A DNA stretch of 64,000 bases from Rhizobium sp. NFR07 (GCF_900111905.1 NZ_FOKM01000016.1:62001-126000); one strand, 5' to 3'; positions 43,365 to 51,992 are shown, counted from the first letter of the stretch. Numbers and translations: made by a program. The notes: generated by a model not told the origin, from the sequence alone.

Positions 43365-44420
43365 TTAGAAGGTGCGCTGAATACGGATCAGACCACCGAA
43401 CTGATCGCCACCGTCTTCCCAATCGGTGTAGGAGAGTTCCGGCTGGATCAGGAGACCCGAAACCGGTGTCCACTGAACGTTACCAGTGATCGCCCAGGTA
43501 CCGAAGTCCGTGACGGAGCCCTGCACATTTGCAGCGATCTTGTCGGAGAACTTGTAACCAGCGCCGGCCCACAGAGCCCAGTCACCCCAAGGATTGCCGA
43601 GGCTATCCCCTGGAGCATACTTGTTGAGCGTATCGCCGTCGGTGTTCCAGCCACCGAGGATGAAAGCGGAGAATGCGCCGAAGGTGCCGCCGATGCGAGC
43701 CTTGATCGCGCCTTCTTCAACCGATTCGTCGTAACCACCGACGAGACCTGCCATGAAGGTACCGTTGTCATACTTGACACCAGCGGTTACGTCGACCCAG
43801 TCGCTCGCCGGCCCCGGGATGTCGTCGTCGTTCTGACCGTCGTCTTCAACAGCGATATAAGCGCCGAAGCCGTTACCAGCGTCGAACACGTAGGCAACCT
43901 GGTTCAGTTCGAACGGACCGTAGGAGATAACGTCGTCGTTGATGACGTCGCCAGCGTAGTTGATGAACGAAGAGTAGTAAGAGTCAGCGAGACCGACGAG
44001 GAAGCCGCCGAGCTGGATGTTGGCGCCGATCAGACGGGTGCGGGTCGCATCGTTGAATGCACCGCCGTTGCCGTCATCGTTATGCGGGTTGTAGTCGAAA
44101 CGAGCGACGATACTCGTCTTCAGAGCGCCCCACTCGGTGTCCGAAGCGGAATCGAGGTAGATCTCAGCGCGGGTGTTGGTGAAGGTGCCGTCTTCGTTAT
44201 CGTAAACGTCACCATACCAAGCGTCGAAGCGAACGCGACCGCCTACCTTGAGGCAGGTTTCGGTGCCCGGGATGTAGAAGTAGCCCGTGCCGAAAGCGTC
44301 GCAAACGCGAACGTATTCCATCGGCTCCGGCTCAGCGGCGACGATAGCGTCCGCAGCCTGAGCACCGGATACTGCTGCGAGCGCCGCAGCGGAGCCGAGA
44401 AGAAGGCTCTTGATGTTCAT
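43365..44420 (-). CDS. Porin 4 (RopA-type)
   Basis: A 351-residue porin. The signal and N-terminal block are nearly identical to porin 5, and both share the central segment RTRLIGANIQLGGFLVGLADSYYSSF, which the other copies replace with a different version (for example TVGLQDSLYESF). The ending is LIRIQRTF. ATG 44420 is preceded by CTTTGACTGGAGGTCAAAA, exactly as in porin 5, so these two form one subclass by both coding and leader sequence. Confidence 0.93.
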   Translation of the reverse strand: MNIKSLLLGSAAALAAVSGAQAADAIVAAEPEPMEYVRVCDAFGTGYFYIPGTETCLKVGGRVRFDAWYGDVYDNEDGTFTNTRAEIYLDSASDTEWGALKTSIVARFDYNPHNDDGNGGAFNDATRTRLIGANIQLGGFLVGLADSYYSSFINYAGDVINDDVISYGPFELNQVAYVFDAGNGFGAYIAVEDDGQNDDDIPGPASDWVDVTAGVKYDNGTFMAGLVGGYDESVEEGAIKARIGGTFGAFSAFILGGWNTDGDTLNKYAPGDSLGNPWGDWALWAGAGYKFSDKIAANVQGSVTDFGTWAITGNVQWTPVSGLLIQPELSYTDWEDGGDQFGGLIRIQRTF

Positions 44421-44553
44421 TTTTGACCTCCAGTCAAAGTTGAGGAGATTTGGCTCAGCTATTGCCAGCGCTTCTGAGCCAGATCCGCGAACTAAGAAAA
44501 CCGACGCGAACGCCGCGCTTCCAGAAATCAAGCTAACCGAGGCCGAGCAATTG

Positions 44554-44567
44554 TGACAAGATTGTCA
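44554..44567 (-). promoter_or_regulatory. Inverted repeat and TTGACA element upstream of porin 4
   Basis: On the minus strand TTGACAATCTTGTCAC combines a perfect -35-type TTGACA with a 6-2-6 inverted repeat about 130 bases before the porin 4 start. A -10 box at normal spacing is not obvious, so this could be an operator instead of a core promoter. Confidence 0.35.
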
Positions 44568-45156
44568 ACACGCAATTCGGGCGTTCCGTGCGGTGTTTCT
44601 TGCAAAGTGTTGCAATCTTTCCGCTATCAACCATAGCGCGGGCCGGTTTCGTTTACGCCTTGTTTACAAACGGGCGCAGAAGAGTGGATCCGTTCCGTAT
44701 CAGAGTATCCCGACTATAGAATCGCTCAAGCGGCACAACCATGGATTCATAGACGCTCAACATCTGCGCAGATGCCCACCCATTGATCAGATGTCGCTTT
44801 TTCAACCTTTGGGTGATGCGCCGTCATTAGCCCTGGACACGCGGCCGGTTTACAGCGAACTTTGTGACAAACATCACCGCCTGAGTGCTGCGGCAGACGG
44901 CCTACGGCACAGCCGCTACCGATAACGCGTCGCCAGCGTGAAGATGGCCACCCTCGGGGCAGGAAGCGCGCCTTGGCTCATCGAGACTGGTCGGGACCAC
45001 AGCTGCCGCCCGCTAAACGGTCTCCCCCAGTGCAGCCATTCAATGGCCACCCTCACACCTCGGAGAATTCCGACGACATCAGCGCGGCCTCCGCCCTCGT
45101 AGGCAGGCGACATCCGAAGCGAGGCGAAGAACGCAAGATTAAATCCCCGAACGCAA

Positions 45157-45181
45157 AAAGGCCCAGCAAAGCCGGGCCTTT
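45157..45181 (-). terminator. Terminator of porin 5
   Basis: AAAGGCCC and GGGCCTTT arms flank a less perfect centre (AGCAAAGCC). The minus strand continues into TTTTTGCG. It lies 21 bases past the porin 5 stop. Confidence 0.8.
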
Positions 45182-45202
45182 CCACCATCATTCCTCGCGG
45201 AA

Positions 45203-46249
45203 TTAGAACGTGCGCTGCAGGCGGATCATGCCACCGAACTGGTCACCGTCGGCAGTGTTGCCGAAGTCCGTGTAGGAGATTTCCGGCTGGATCAGGAGAC
45301 CCGAAACCGGGGTCCACTTGACGTTGGCAGTAGCAGCCAGAACTTCTTCATCGGTGTAGGCAACCTGAATGTTAGCCTTGACAGCGTCGGTGAACTGGTA
45401 GCCAACACCGCCCCAAAGAGCCCAATCGCCCCAGGTAGCAGCAGCGTACTTGTTGGCGGAGTCGCCATCAGTGTTCCAGCCACCCATGATGAAGGCCGAC
45501 AGAGCGCCGAACTTGCCACCGATGCGAGCCTTGATAGCGCCCTCTTCGACCGACTCGTCGTAACCACCGACGAGACCTGCCATGAACGTACCGTTGTCGA
45601 ACTTAACACCAGCCGTTACGTCGACCCAATCGCTGGCCGGGCCCGGGATGTCGTCGTCGTTCTGGCCGTCGTCTTCAGCAGCAACGTAAGCCGAGAAGCC
45701 GTTGCCGGCGTCGAATACGTAAGCGACCTGGTTCAGTTCGAACGGACCGTAGGAGATCACGTCGTCGTTGATGACGTCGCCAGCGTAGCCGATGAACGAG
45801 GAGTAGTAAGAGTCAGCGAGACCGACGAGGAAGCCGCCGAGCTGAATGTTAGCGCCGATCAGACGGGTGCGGGTCGCATCGTTGAATGCACCGCCGTTGC
45901 TGTCATCGTTATGCGGGTTGTAGTCGAAACGAGCAACGATGTTCGTCTTCAGAGCACCCCACTCGGTGTCCGAAGCGGTGTTGAGGTAAATTTCAGCGCG
46001 GGTGTTGGTGAAGGTGCCGTCGTCGCCGTTATAAACATCACCGTACTTGGCGTCGAAGCGAACGCGGCCGCCGACCTTGAGGCAGGTCTCGGTGCCCGGG
46101 ATGTAGAAGTAGCCGGTGCCGAAAGCGTCGCAAACGCGAACGTATTCCATGGGCTCAGGCTCAGCAGCGACGATAGCGTCGGCAGCCTGGGCGCCAGATA
46201 CTGCTGCGAGAGCTGCAGCGGAGCCGAGAAGAAGGCTCTTGATGTTCAT
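45203..46249 (-). CDS. Porin 5 (RopA-type)
   Basis: A 348-residue porin, first of the array in transcription order. It has signal MNIKSLLLGSAAALAAVSG, the shared CLKVGGRVRFDA block, and the RTRLIGANIQLGGFLVGLA segment shared only with porin 4. The loop before the WGDWALWGG strand is the shortest of the five (SANKYAAATWGD). The end is MIRLQRTF. It is transcribed away from the tRNA-Ser gene, from a 390-base upstream region. Porins of this type let small hydrophilic solutes cross the outer membrane. Confidence 0.93.
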   Translation of the reverse strand: MNIKSLLLGSAAALAAVSGAQAADAIVAAEPEPMEYVRVCDAFGTGYFYIPGTETCLKVGGRVRFDAKYGDVYNGDDGTFTNTRAEIYLNTASDTEWGALKTNIVARFDYNPHNDDSNGGAFNDATRTRLIGANIQLGGFLVGLADSYYSSFIGYAGDVINDDVISYGPFELNQVAYVFDAGNGFSAYVAAEDDGQNDDDIPGPASDWVDVTAGVKFDNGTFMAGLVGGYDESVEEGAIKARIGGKFGALSAFIMGGWNTDGDSANKYAAATWGDWALWGGVGYQFTDAVKANIQVAYTDEEVLAATANVKWTPVSGLLIQPEISYTDFGNTADGDQFGGMIRLQRTF

Positions 46250-46640
46250 TTTTGACCTCCAGTCAAAGTTTAATTCGAGGTTGGGTTACTTTGCCAGAGG
46301 CGTTTGTTCCCTGCCCATCCCCACGACTTTGAAAACTGACGAACCACCGCCGTTTCCGAGGTCGAAAATACAAAAGGCGGCTGATCATGCAATCGTGAAG
46401 TGGTGGTCCGGACAGATGCCCACCATGCTTCTGATCGGGATGTTGCGAAAAGGACACAAAGCCGCTTGCCGGGATCGGTAAAATTTTACGTTCCGTTAAG
46501 AAAACGCTTACGCAGCAGCACTTTAGAAATTCAGGGGAGGTCGCGGAGCGGGGAGCGATTCCGTTGCAAACCGGCAACATCAGGAAAAAAGCGGCACCCC
46601 TTGAGCGAGAGATTGAGCACCCGTGCAAACAGGGCAGCAA
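46250..46640. other. Region upstream of porin 5, no gene supported
   Basis: About 390 bases between porin 5 and the tRNA-Ser. It must contain the porin 5 promoter. The shared porin leader CTTTGACTGGAGGTC lies at its left end, and an AT-rich stretch runs around 46480-46510 (AAAATTTTACGTTCCGTTAAG). No RNA gene or operator was recognised. Confidence 0.45.
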
Positions 46641-46731
46641 TGGCGGAGAGGAAGGGATTCGAACCCTCGATACGCTTTTGACGTATACTCCCTTAGCAGG
46701 GGAGCGCCTTCGACCACTCGGCCACCTCTCC
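46641..46731 (-). tRNA. tRNA-Ser(GCT)
   Basis: On the minus strand a 91-nt class II tRNA: acceptor GGAGAGG pairs with CCTCTCC, discriminator G and encoded CCA. The D-arm is GCCGAGTGG, the anticodon loop CTGCTAA within stem CTCCC/GGGAG, and anticodon GCT at 46695-46697. A long variable arm (TATACGTC...) and the T-arm GGTTCGAATCC follow, as expected for tRNA-Ser reading AGC/AGU codons. Confidence 0.97.
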
Positions 46732-46796
46732 GGTGCGGCCTGATTATTGCGAAAGAATTGCGATGGCAAGGTCTTTTAATAAAAAGAAGCGCCCTA

Positions 46797-46815
46797 CCCC
46801 ATGATGATTATGGGG
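46797..46815 (-). terminator. Short hairpin after the aldolase gene
   Basis: CCCCAT and ATGGGG with a seven-base loop, 19 bases after the aldolase stop on the minus strand, followed by TAGGGCGCTTCTTTTTATT. The stem is short but the T-rich tail fits termination. Confidence 0.4.
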
Positions 46816-46833
46816 GCAGGACGAAAACAGGGC

Positions 46834-47634
46834 TCAATAACCGGCGCCGGAACCGACGCTTCCAGCCCCTCGACCGTAGCGGGCGGCAAGCCCTCGCAGA
46901 GCCACAGCCAGCTCGGTCACGTCGGCACCAACGGCCACGAAGGTCGCGCCAAGATCGAGATAGCGGCGGTTGAGCGTCTCGCTGAAGGTCAGAATACCGG
47001 CGGGCTTGCCGGCGGCAACGATTCGGCCGATCGCGCTCTCGATGACTTCCTGGACCTCGGGCGCCTCGATTCGGCCAAGGAACCCGAGGTCGGCGGAGAG
47101 ATCGGCAGGACCGATGAACACGCCGTCTATGCCGTCGATCGCGGCAATCGCCTCGATGTTGGCGATCGCCGTCTTCGTCTCGGCCTGAACGAGCAGGCAG
47201 ATCTCGTCATCGGCGGTCTGTGCGTAATCGGCAATCGCGTTGAAACCTGACGCCCTAGCGACGGCAGCACCCAGGCCGCGGCCGCCGCGTGGGGGATAAC
47301 GCACGGCCTGAACCAGGGCCTGCGCCTGTTCCGGAGAATCGACCATGGGAATAAGAAGCGTGCGTGCGCCGGCATCGAGCAGCTGCTTGATGAACCAGGT
47401 TTCTCCTGAGGGCGGGCGGACGACCGGCTCGGAGCCAGAAGGGGAAATGGCGCGCAACTGGTCGATGATGCTGCGCAGGTCGTTGGGGCCATGCTCCGAA
47501 TCGATCACCAGCCAGTCGAAACCGACGCTCGCCGCAATCTCGGCCGGAAGAGCCTCGCCGGTGTTCAGCCAGAGGCCGATCTGTGGACGGCCGGCCTGCA
47601 GGGCTGCCTTGAACGCGTTCTTCGGTGCGGGCAT
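46834..47634 (-). CDS. HpcH/HpaI-family aldolase
   Basis: A 266-residue class II pyruvate aldolase of the HpcH/HpaI group, relatives of which cleave 4-hydroxy-2-oxoheptanedioate or 2-keto-3-deoxy sugars into pyruvate and an aldehyde using a divalent metal. Visible motifs are FDWLVIDSEHGPND (active-site His), LIPMVDSPEQAQALVQAVRYPPRGGRGLG (partly: VRYPPRGGRG), VQAETKTAIANIEAI (metal-ligand Glu) and GVFIGPADLSADLG (metal-ligand Asp). Exact substrate unknown. No sugar-acid or aromatic pathway genes are adjacent. Confidence 0.9.
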   Translation of the reverse strand: MPAPKNAFKAALQAGRPQIGLWLNTGEALPAEIAASVGFDWLVIDSEHGPNDLRSIIDQLRAISPSGSEPVVRPPSGETWFIKQLLDAGARTLLIPMVDSPEQAQALVQAVRYPPRGGRGLGAAVARASGFNAIADYAQTADDEICLLVQAETKTAIANIEAIAAIDGIDGVFIGPADLSADLGFLGRIEAPEVQEVIESAIGRIVAAGKPAGILTFSETLNRRYLDLGATFVAVGADVTELAVALRGLAARYGRGAGSVGSGAGY

Positions 47635-47685
47635 GTTTTCTCTATCCTCTTCCCGTTCTCGTCTTTTGAAGGAGTTGCGTGGCCG

Positions 47686-48903
47686 TCAGGCGAGCAGCTG
47701 CTTGAGATCGGCAGCCGGATCCGCCAGCACGGACTTGTCCGGGTTGATGCCGCTCTCCAGCATCTTTTTGCCCGTGACATAGGCCTTGGCATCATTGACG
47801 GCGTCGACGGCGATCAGCCTGCCATCGCGGAAATACCAGACGGACACGCTGCCCTCGCGGGCGCCGGGGCGCACCAGCGTCTCGTCGTAACCGAGATTGA
47901 AGCCGGCGATCTGCAGCTTCACGTCATACTGGTCGGACCAGAACCAGGGTTTTGGATCATAGGCCTCGCTGCCGCCGGCAAGTGTTGCGGCAACCGATTC
48001 GGCCTGGTCGACAGCGTTCTGCACCGATTCCAGCCGGATGCGGCCGCCCTGCCAGGGCAGCATGGCGCAATCGCCCATGGCGAAGATCGAGGGATCCGAG
48101 GTGCGGGCGAATTCGTCGACGGTGATGCCGTTGCCGACCCCCAGCCCGCAATCCTGGGCCAGGCGGTCATTCGGCGTCACGCCGATACCGACGATGACGA
48201 AGTCGACATCGATCACCGTACCATCCGAGAGCTCGGCTGCGCGCACCTTGCCGTCATCACCGATTAGGCGGGTGAGGCCGATCTTTTCGCGGATCACCAC
48301 GCCGCGCCCATCGTGGATGGCGCGCATGATATCAGCTGTTTCCTTCGATGCGACGCGCGCGAGGATGCGGTCGGCCATCTCGATCAGCGTCACCTCGAGG
48401 CCGAGATGGCGGGCAACGGCCGCAGCCTCAAGGCCGATATAGCCGCCGCCGATGATAAGCAGCCGGCGGCCGGCCTTCATCTCGTCGGCAAGCCTGTCGG
48501 CGTCGCGCTTGTCGCGAACAGTGAAGACACCGTCCAGATCACCGCCGATGCTGGCTGGAAGTGTACGCGGCGTCGAACCGGTCGTCAGCGCCAGCGTCTC
48601 GTAGTCGAGCGTCGAACCGTCCTGCATGCGGATTCGCTTGGCTTCGCGGTCGATCTCCTCGACATATGTCGCGAGGCGGATCTCGACGTCGTTCTCGGCA
48701 AACCACGTGTCCGGCCGGAAGGTCAGCCGGTCGAAGGTCATTTCGCCGAGCAGGTATTTCTTCGACAGCGGCGGCCTTTGATAGGGAATGACCTCCTCCG
48801 AGCCGATCATGGTGATCGGCCGCGCATCCTTTAAAGCCCGCAGCTTCGCAGCCAGCGCGAAACCCGCCTGCCCTGCCCCGACGATCACCAATCTGCCTGC
48901 CAC
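47686..48903 (-). CDS. FAD-dependent NAD(P)H:ferredoxin-type oxidoreductase
   Basis: A 405-residue flavoprotein of the putidaredoxin/rhodocoxin reductase type, passing electrons from NAD(P)H to a [2Fe-2S] ferredoxin or related partner. The N-terminal FAD-binding GxGxxG is GRLVIVGAGQAGFALA, the NAD-binding one is LLIIGGGYIGLEAAAVA, and GITVDEFARTSDPSIFAMGDCA is the second FAD motif. GTG 48903 follows GGGAGTGTCAC and begins exactly at the FAD motif; the longer frame is rejected. No ferredoxin or P450 gene lies nearby, so the partner is unknown. Confidence 0.88.
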   Translation of the reverse strand: MAGRLVIVGAGQAGFALAAKLRALKDARPITMIGSEEVIPYQRPPLSKKYLLGEMTFDRLTFRPDTWFAENDVEIRLATYVEEIDREAKRIRMQDGSTLDYETLALTTGSTPRTLPASIGGDLDGVFTVRDKRDADRLADEMKAGRRLLIIGGGYIGLEAAAVARHLGLEVTLIEMADRILARVASKETADIMRAIHDGRGVVIREKIGLTRLIGDDGKVRAAELSDGTVIDVDFVIVGIGVTPNDRLAQDCGLGVGNGITVDEFARTSDPSIFAMGDCAMLPWQGGRIRLESVQNAVDQAESVAATLAGGSEAYDPKPWFWSDQYDVKLQIAGFNLGYDETLVRPGAREGSVSVWYFRDGRLIAVDAVNDAKAYVTGKKMLESGINPDKSVLADPAADLKQLLA

Positions 48904-49143
48904 GTGACACTCCCATTCCGAATTCGTCTCCCACCGGCATAGCACCGATGAGGAGGCTTGAAGGGGTATCGCCGCGACGCCCAACCGTCAACAACGCGAC
49001 ATGCACGCCCGATGCGGTCCGTGCCGCCTGTTTGAGCTACGCCAAAATGTCGCGGCTCGATAAAAATTTACCAATCCGTTTCAGAATGCGTCAGCGGAGG
49101 AAGGAATAAAGTCACATCCATGGGAGAGAAAAGGGAGGATAGA

Positions 49144-49500
49144 ATGGCCCCAACGCCACTACAGACAGACACCGAAGCGCAGGGTGCCGCCGAGCGCCGG
49201 TTCGAAAAGTTCACGATCGACCGGCCGGGCAAGGTCGTGCTGGTCGGCCATCACCTCAGCACGACGACCTCGATCCGCTGCCTGATTCGCACGATCTCCC
49301 TGCAGGGCGCCGAGCTGGATGTCAGTCCGCACGTGCCGGTGCCGACGAACTTCTTCCTGAATATTCTCGGCATTCGCGACGATATCGGCTGCACGGTCGT
49401 CTCACGCGAGGAGGAAAAAGTTACGGTCAGCTTCAATATGCTGATCGACGCGGAATTCCTTCACCATGTGATCCGGCTGAGTTTCGAGACCAGCCACTGA
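49144..49500 (+). CDS. PilZ-like domain protein
   Basis: A 118-residue protein that looks like a single PilZ-type beta-barrel: AERRFEKFTIDRPGKVVLVG resembles the N-terminal RxxxR c-di-GMP contact region (here ERRFEK), and CLIRTISLQGAELDVS the second strand, where the usual DxSxxG is modified to TISLQGA. c-di-GMP binding is therefore plausible but not certain. GGGAGG lies five bases before ATG 49144; the ATG at 49120 lacks such a signal. Confidence 0.72.
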   Translation: MAPTPLQTDTEAQGAAERRFEKFTIDRPGKVVLVGHHLSTTTSIRCLIRTISLQGAELDVSPHVPVPTNFFLNILGIRDDIGCTVVSREEEKVTVSFNMLIDAEFLHHVIRLSFETSH

Positions 49501-49525
49501 GCGGGCTCTAGGCAAGCCGCACGCC

Positions 49526-49806
49526 CTACGTTCGAGAGCGTCGCCAGCCGGCGGCGCGAGCATCCGCTTCCGTACAAAACCATCGCTCACCATATTGGGG
49601 CTGATCCGCGTCTCCTCATAATAAATCTGTCCCGGCACATGATAGATTCGCTCGCCGGTATTGATGGAGACATTGCCCTTGATACGGCAGGAAGGGCTAA
49701 CACTCGGCTTGATATATTTCGCAGCGACAGGAAGCACCGTATGCCCGCCGGTTACCAGGAACGCGGCCAGACTTGCACCAATGACGATAAGCGGAAACTT
49801 GCCCAT
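49526..49806 (-). pseudogene. Small secreted protein with ExoI-type C-terminal motif, frameshifted
   Basis: Starting at ATG 49806 the protein has a signal-like N-terminus (MGKFPLIVIGASLAAFLVTGG) and reads CRIKGNVSINTGERIYHVPG and then QIYYEETRISP. Here the frame leaves the family pattern. In the next frame the expected continuation is intact: QYGERWFCTEADARAAGWRR, ending at a TAG at 49526-49528. One base is missing from the C-run seen on the plus strand as GGGG at 49597-49600. The open frame instead runs on to 49402. The KGNxSxxxGERIYHVPGQ...GERWFC motif is widespread in small rhizobial secreted proteins and at the end of some ExoI-type nucleases; its function is unclear. Confidence 0.8.
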
Positions 49807-50020
49807 CGTCTGATCTTACAGGCAGATGCTTGCTCTATAATTTTCACATTCGTTAAAGTTGCGCAATTTTCGGTTTGCACTCATTGAATTTGCGGGCTGC
49901 CTCGCAAGGCATCGTGGGTAAAAAAGCATTGCGCCGTTCGAACCAAGAAGGAAAAGGCCGCACTTGCGTCGCGGCCAAAGCTTTCTATTGTGTGCCGGCT
50001 TTCAACCGGACACGCCTGCC

Positions 50021-51130
50021 ATGCCTGCTTTTTCCCGCTTCACCCCGCTCATTGCCTCGCTTCCCTCGACCGTGCCCTTTGTCGGCCCCGAGGCGCTGGA
50101 GCGCAGCAGCGGTTCTTCCGTCAAGGCGCGGATCGGTGCCAACGAGAACGGCTTCGGTCCGGCGCCCTCAGTGATCGCCGCCATGGCGGAAGCGGCAACG
50201 GGCACCTGGAAATACGCGGATCCGGAAAACTTTGACCTGAAGGCGGCGCTTGCGGCACATCTTGGATGCCGGCCCGAAAATCTTGCGATCGGCGAAGGCA
50301 TAGACAGCCTGCTCGGCCAGATCGTGCGGCTGGTGATCGATCCCGGCCTGCCGGTCGTGACCTCGTTCGGCGCCTACCCAACCTTCAACTTTCATGTCGT
50401 TGGCCATGGCGGCCGGCTGGTGACGGTGCCCTATGTCAATGACCGCGAAGACCTGAACGGATTGCTCGACGCGGTGCACCGGGAAAACCCGCCGCTCGTC
50501 TATTTCGCCAATCCGGATAATCCGATGGGCAGCTGGTGGGATGCCGACAGCATCGTCTCCTTTGCCAGGGCGCTGCCGGAAACCACACTGATGATTCTCG
50601 ACGAGGCCTATTGCGAGACCGGACCGGCCGGCGCGATGCCGTCGATCGCAGCGCTGATCGACATGCCGAACGTCATCCGCACCCGCACCTTCTCCAAGGC
50701 ATACGGCATGGCCGGCGCGCGGGTCGGTTATGCGATCACCACCGAGGGTACGGCAAAGGCCTTCGACAAGATCCGCAATCATTTCGGCATGAACCGCGTC
50801 GCCGTAGCGGCCGCGACCGCCGCCATGAAGGATCAGGCCTATCTCACGGACGTGGTCGCAAAGATCCAGGCGTCGCGCGAGCGCATTGCAGCCATCGCCT
50901 CGGCCAACGGGCTGCAGGCACTGCCATCGGCCACCAATTTCGTCGCCGTCGATTGCGGGCGCGACGCGGTTTATGCCCGTGCCATTGTTGATGGCCTTTT
51001 GCAGCACGGCGTCTTCATCCGCATGCCGGGTGTCGCCCCGCTCAATCGCTGCATCCGCATCAGCGCCGGACCGGAATCGGACATGGCACTTCTGGAAGCG
51101 GCGCTCCCCCAAGTGCTTAAATCGCTCTGA
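50021..51130 (+). CDS. Pyridoxal-phosphate aminotransferase (HisC-like)
   Basis: A 369-residue class I/II aminotransferase resembling histidinol-phosphate aminotransferase. The core includes GANENGFGPAPSVI, FANPDNPMGSWWD (PLP-binding Asn/Asp), ILDEAYCETGP (cofactor Asp) and TRTFSKAYGMAGARVGY with the Schiff-base Lys. It may act in histidine or phenylalanine synthesis, or as a paralogue with another substrate; no his genes are adjacent. ATG 50021 is chosen; the upstream frame to 49964 has no support. A terminator-like hairpin follows. Confidence 0.88.
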   Translation: MPAFSRFTPLIASLPSTVPFVGPEALERSSGSSVKARIGANENGFGPAPSVIAAMAEAATGTWKYADPENFDLKAALAAHLGCRPENLAIGEGIDSLLGQIVRLVIDPGLPVVTSFGAYPTFNFHVVGHGGRLVTVPYVNDREDLNGLLDAVHRENPPLVYFANPDNPMGSWWDADSIVSFARALPETTLMILDEAYCETGPAGAMPSIAALIDMPNVIRTRTFSKAYGMAGARVGYAITTEGTAKAFDKIRNHFGMNRVAVAAATAAMKDQAYLTDVVAKIQASRERIAAIASANGLQALPSATNFVAVDCGRDAVYARAIVDGLLQHGVFIRMPGVAPLNRCIRISAGPESDMALLEAALPQVLKSL

Positions 51131-51137
51131 GAAACAA

Positions 51138-51163
51138 AGGCCGGATGCGACAGCACCCGGCCT
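51138..51163 (+). terminator. Terminator-like hairpin after aminotransferase gene
   Basis: AGGCCGGATGC and GCACCCGGCCT pair with one G-T position, followed by CTTTTG. It starts eight bases after the stop and may also serve the SDR pseudogene, which converges from the right. Confidence 0.75.
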
Positions 51164-51188
51164 CTTTTGTGCCAGTATCAGGCTGGCG

Positions 51189-51992
51189 TCAGACGACGCC
51201 GCCATTGGTATAGAGCGTCTGGCCGTTGACCCACCAGCCATCGGGGCTGCACAGGAAGGCGACGGTTGCTGCGATATCCGTCGGCTCGCCGATGCGACCA
51301 TGCGGGGTGCGCTTGGCAAAACCTGCCACCTGCTCGTCCGTCTTGCCGTCGAGGAAGAGCGAGGTCGCGACTAGACCCGGCGCGATTGCATTGACCGAAA
51401 TTTTTCGCCCCGCCAGTTCCTTGGCCAGGATGTTGGCGTAGATCTCCATCGCGCCCTTGCTTGCGGCACAGGGGCCGTAGGTCGGAGAGCGGAGCTGCAC
51501 GATGCTCGACGACATGGCGACGATGCGGCCACCGTCACGCAGACGCCTTGCGGCCTCGCGCAATGTGTTGAAACTGCCCTTCACATTGGTATCGACCATC
51601 ACGTCGAAAGCTTCGTCGGTCATCTCGCCGAAGGGCGCGAGGTTCATGACACCGGCATTGGCGACGGCGACATCGATGCCGCCGAAAGTCTGTTCGGCCA
51701 CGTCGAACAGGCGGCGCACGGCGGCCGGATCGCGGATGTCGGCCTGTTCCCAGACTGCCTGGCCACCCTCGGCCTCGATGTCACGGACGACGCCGGCTGA
51801 GATCGCGGTTCAATTGACGACGACCTTGAAGCCATCTTTCGCACGGCGCTTTGCGGTTGCCGCGCCGATGCCGCGCGAGGAACCGGTGACGATTGCGACC
51901 TTGTCTGCGGTCTGAAACTGCTGTGCCCTCGCCGTGCCGGCGGAAGCGGCCGCGACGACGGCCGGAGCGATTGCGGCAGCCGAAAGGATCAT
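51189..51992 (-). pseudogene. Short-chain dehydrogenase/reductase (SDR) with internal stop
   Basis: An SDR gene in two same-frame pieces. The N-terminal piece has the nucleotide-binding VAIVTGSSRGIGAATAKR. It ends at an in-frame TGA (51810-51812) right after FKVVVN. The C-terminal piece carries NAGVMN, the catalytic SSS...YGPCAASKGAME (Ser, Tyr and Lys) and VNAIAPGLVATS. Between TGA and VVRDIE the residues are not SDR-like, while an overlapping frame reads NRDLS, hinting at small indels as well as the stop. Upstream in-frame codons spell ALSRRMIL, the core of a Tat signal, so the start may be non-standard. It is divergent from the HxlR regulator. Confidence 0.85.

Larger units (their letters stand above)
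44421..45202. other. Long 782-base spacer between porins 4 and 5
   Basis: Far longer than the other porin spacers (about 280-320 bases). Three short open frames lie in it, but none has a family match I know, a good ribosome-binding site or typical codon use. It holds the porin 4 promoter, an inverted repeat TGACAA-N2-TTGTCA at 44554-44567, a GTTTAC direct repeat near 44651-44666 and the porin 5 terminator. No RNA gene was recognised. Confidence 0.5.

Noticed and set aside
39183-45181. Five nearly identical short GC palindromes, considered as a CRISPR-like or mobile repeat
   Set aside because: Each lies 20-25 bases after a porin stop and has terminator structure. Spacing is that of the genes, with no short unique spacers and no cas genes.
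44593-45206. Short open frames in the porin 4/5 spacer as genes
   Set aside because: None has a convincing start signal, codon use or known family; two overlap on opposite strands.
46641-46731. tRNA-Ser as an integration site for a genomic island
   Set aside because: No integrase gene, no direct repeat of the tRNA end and no change in gene content that would mark an island on either side.
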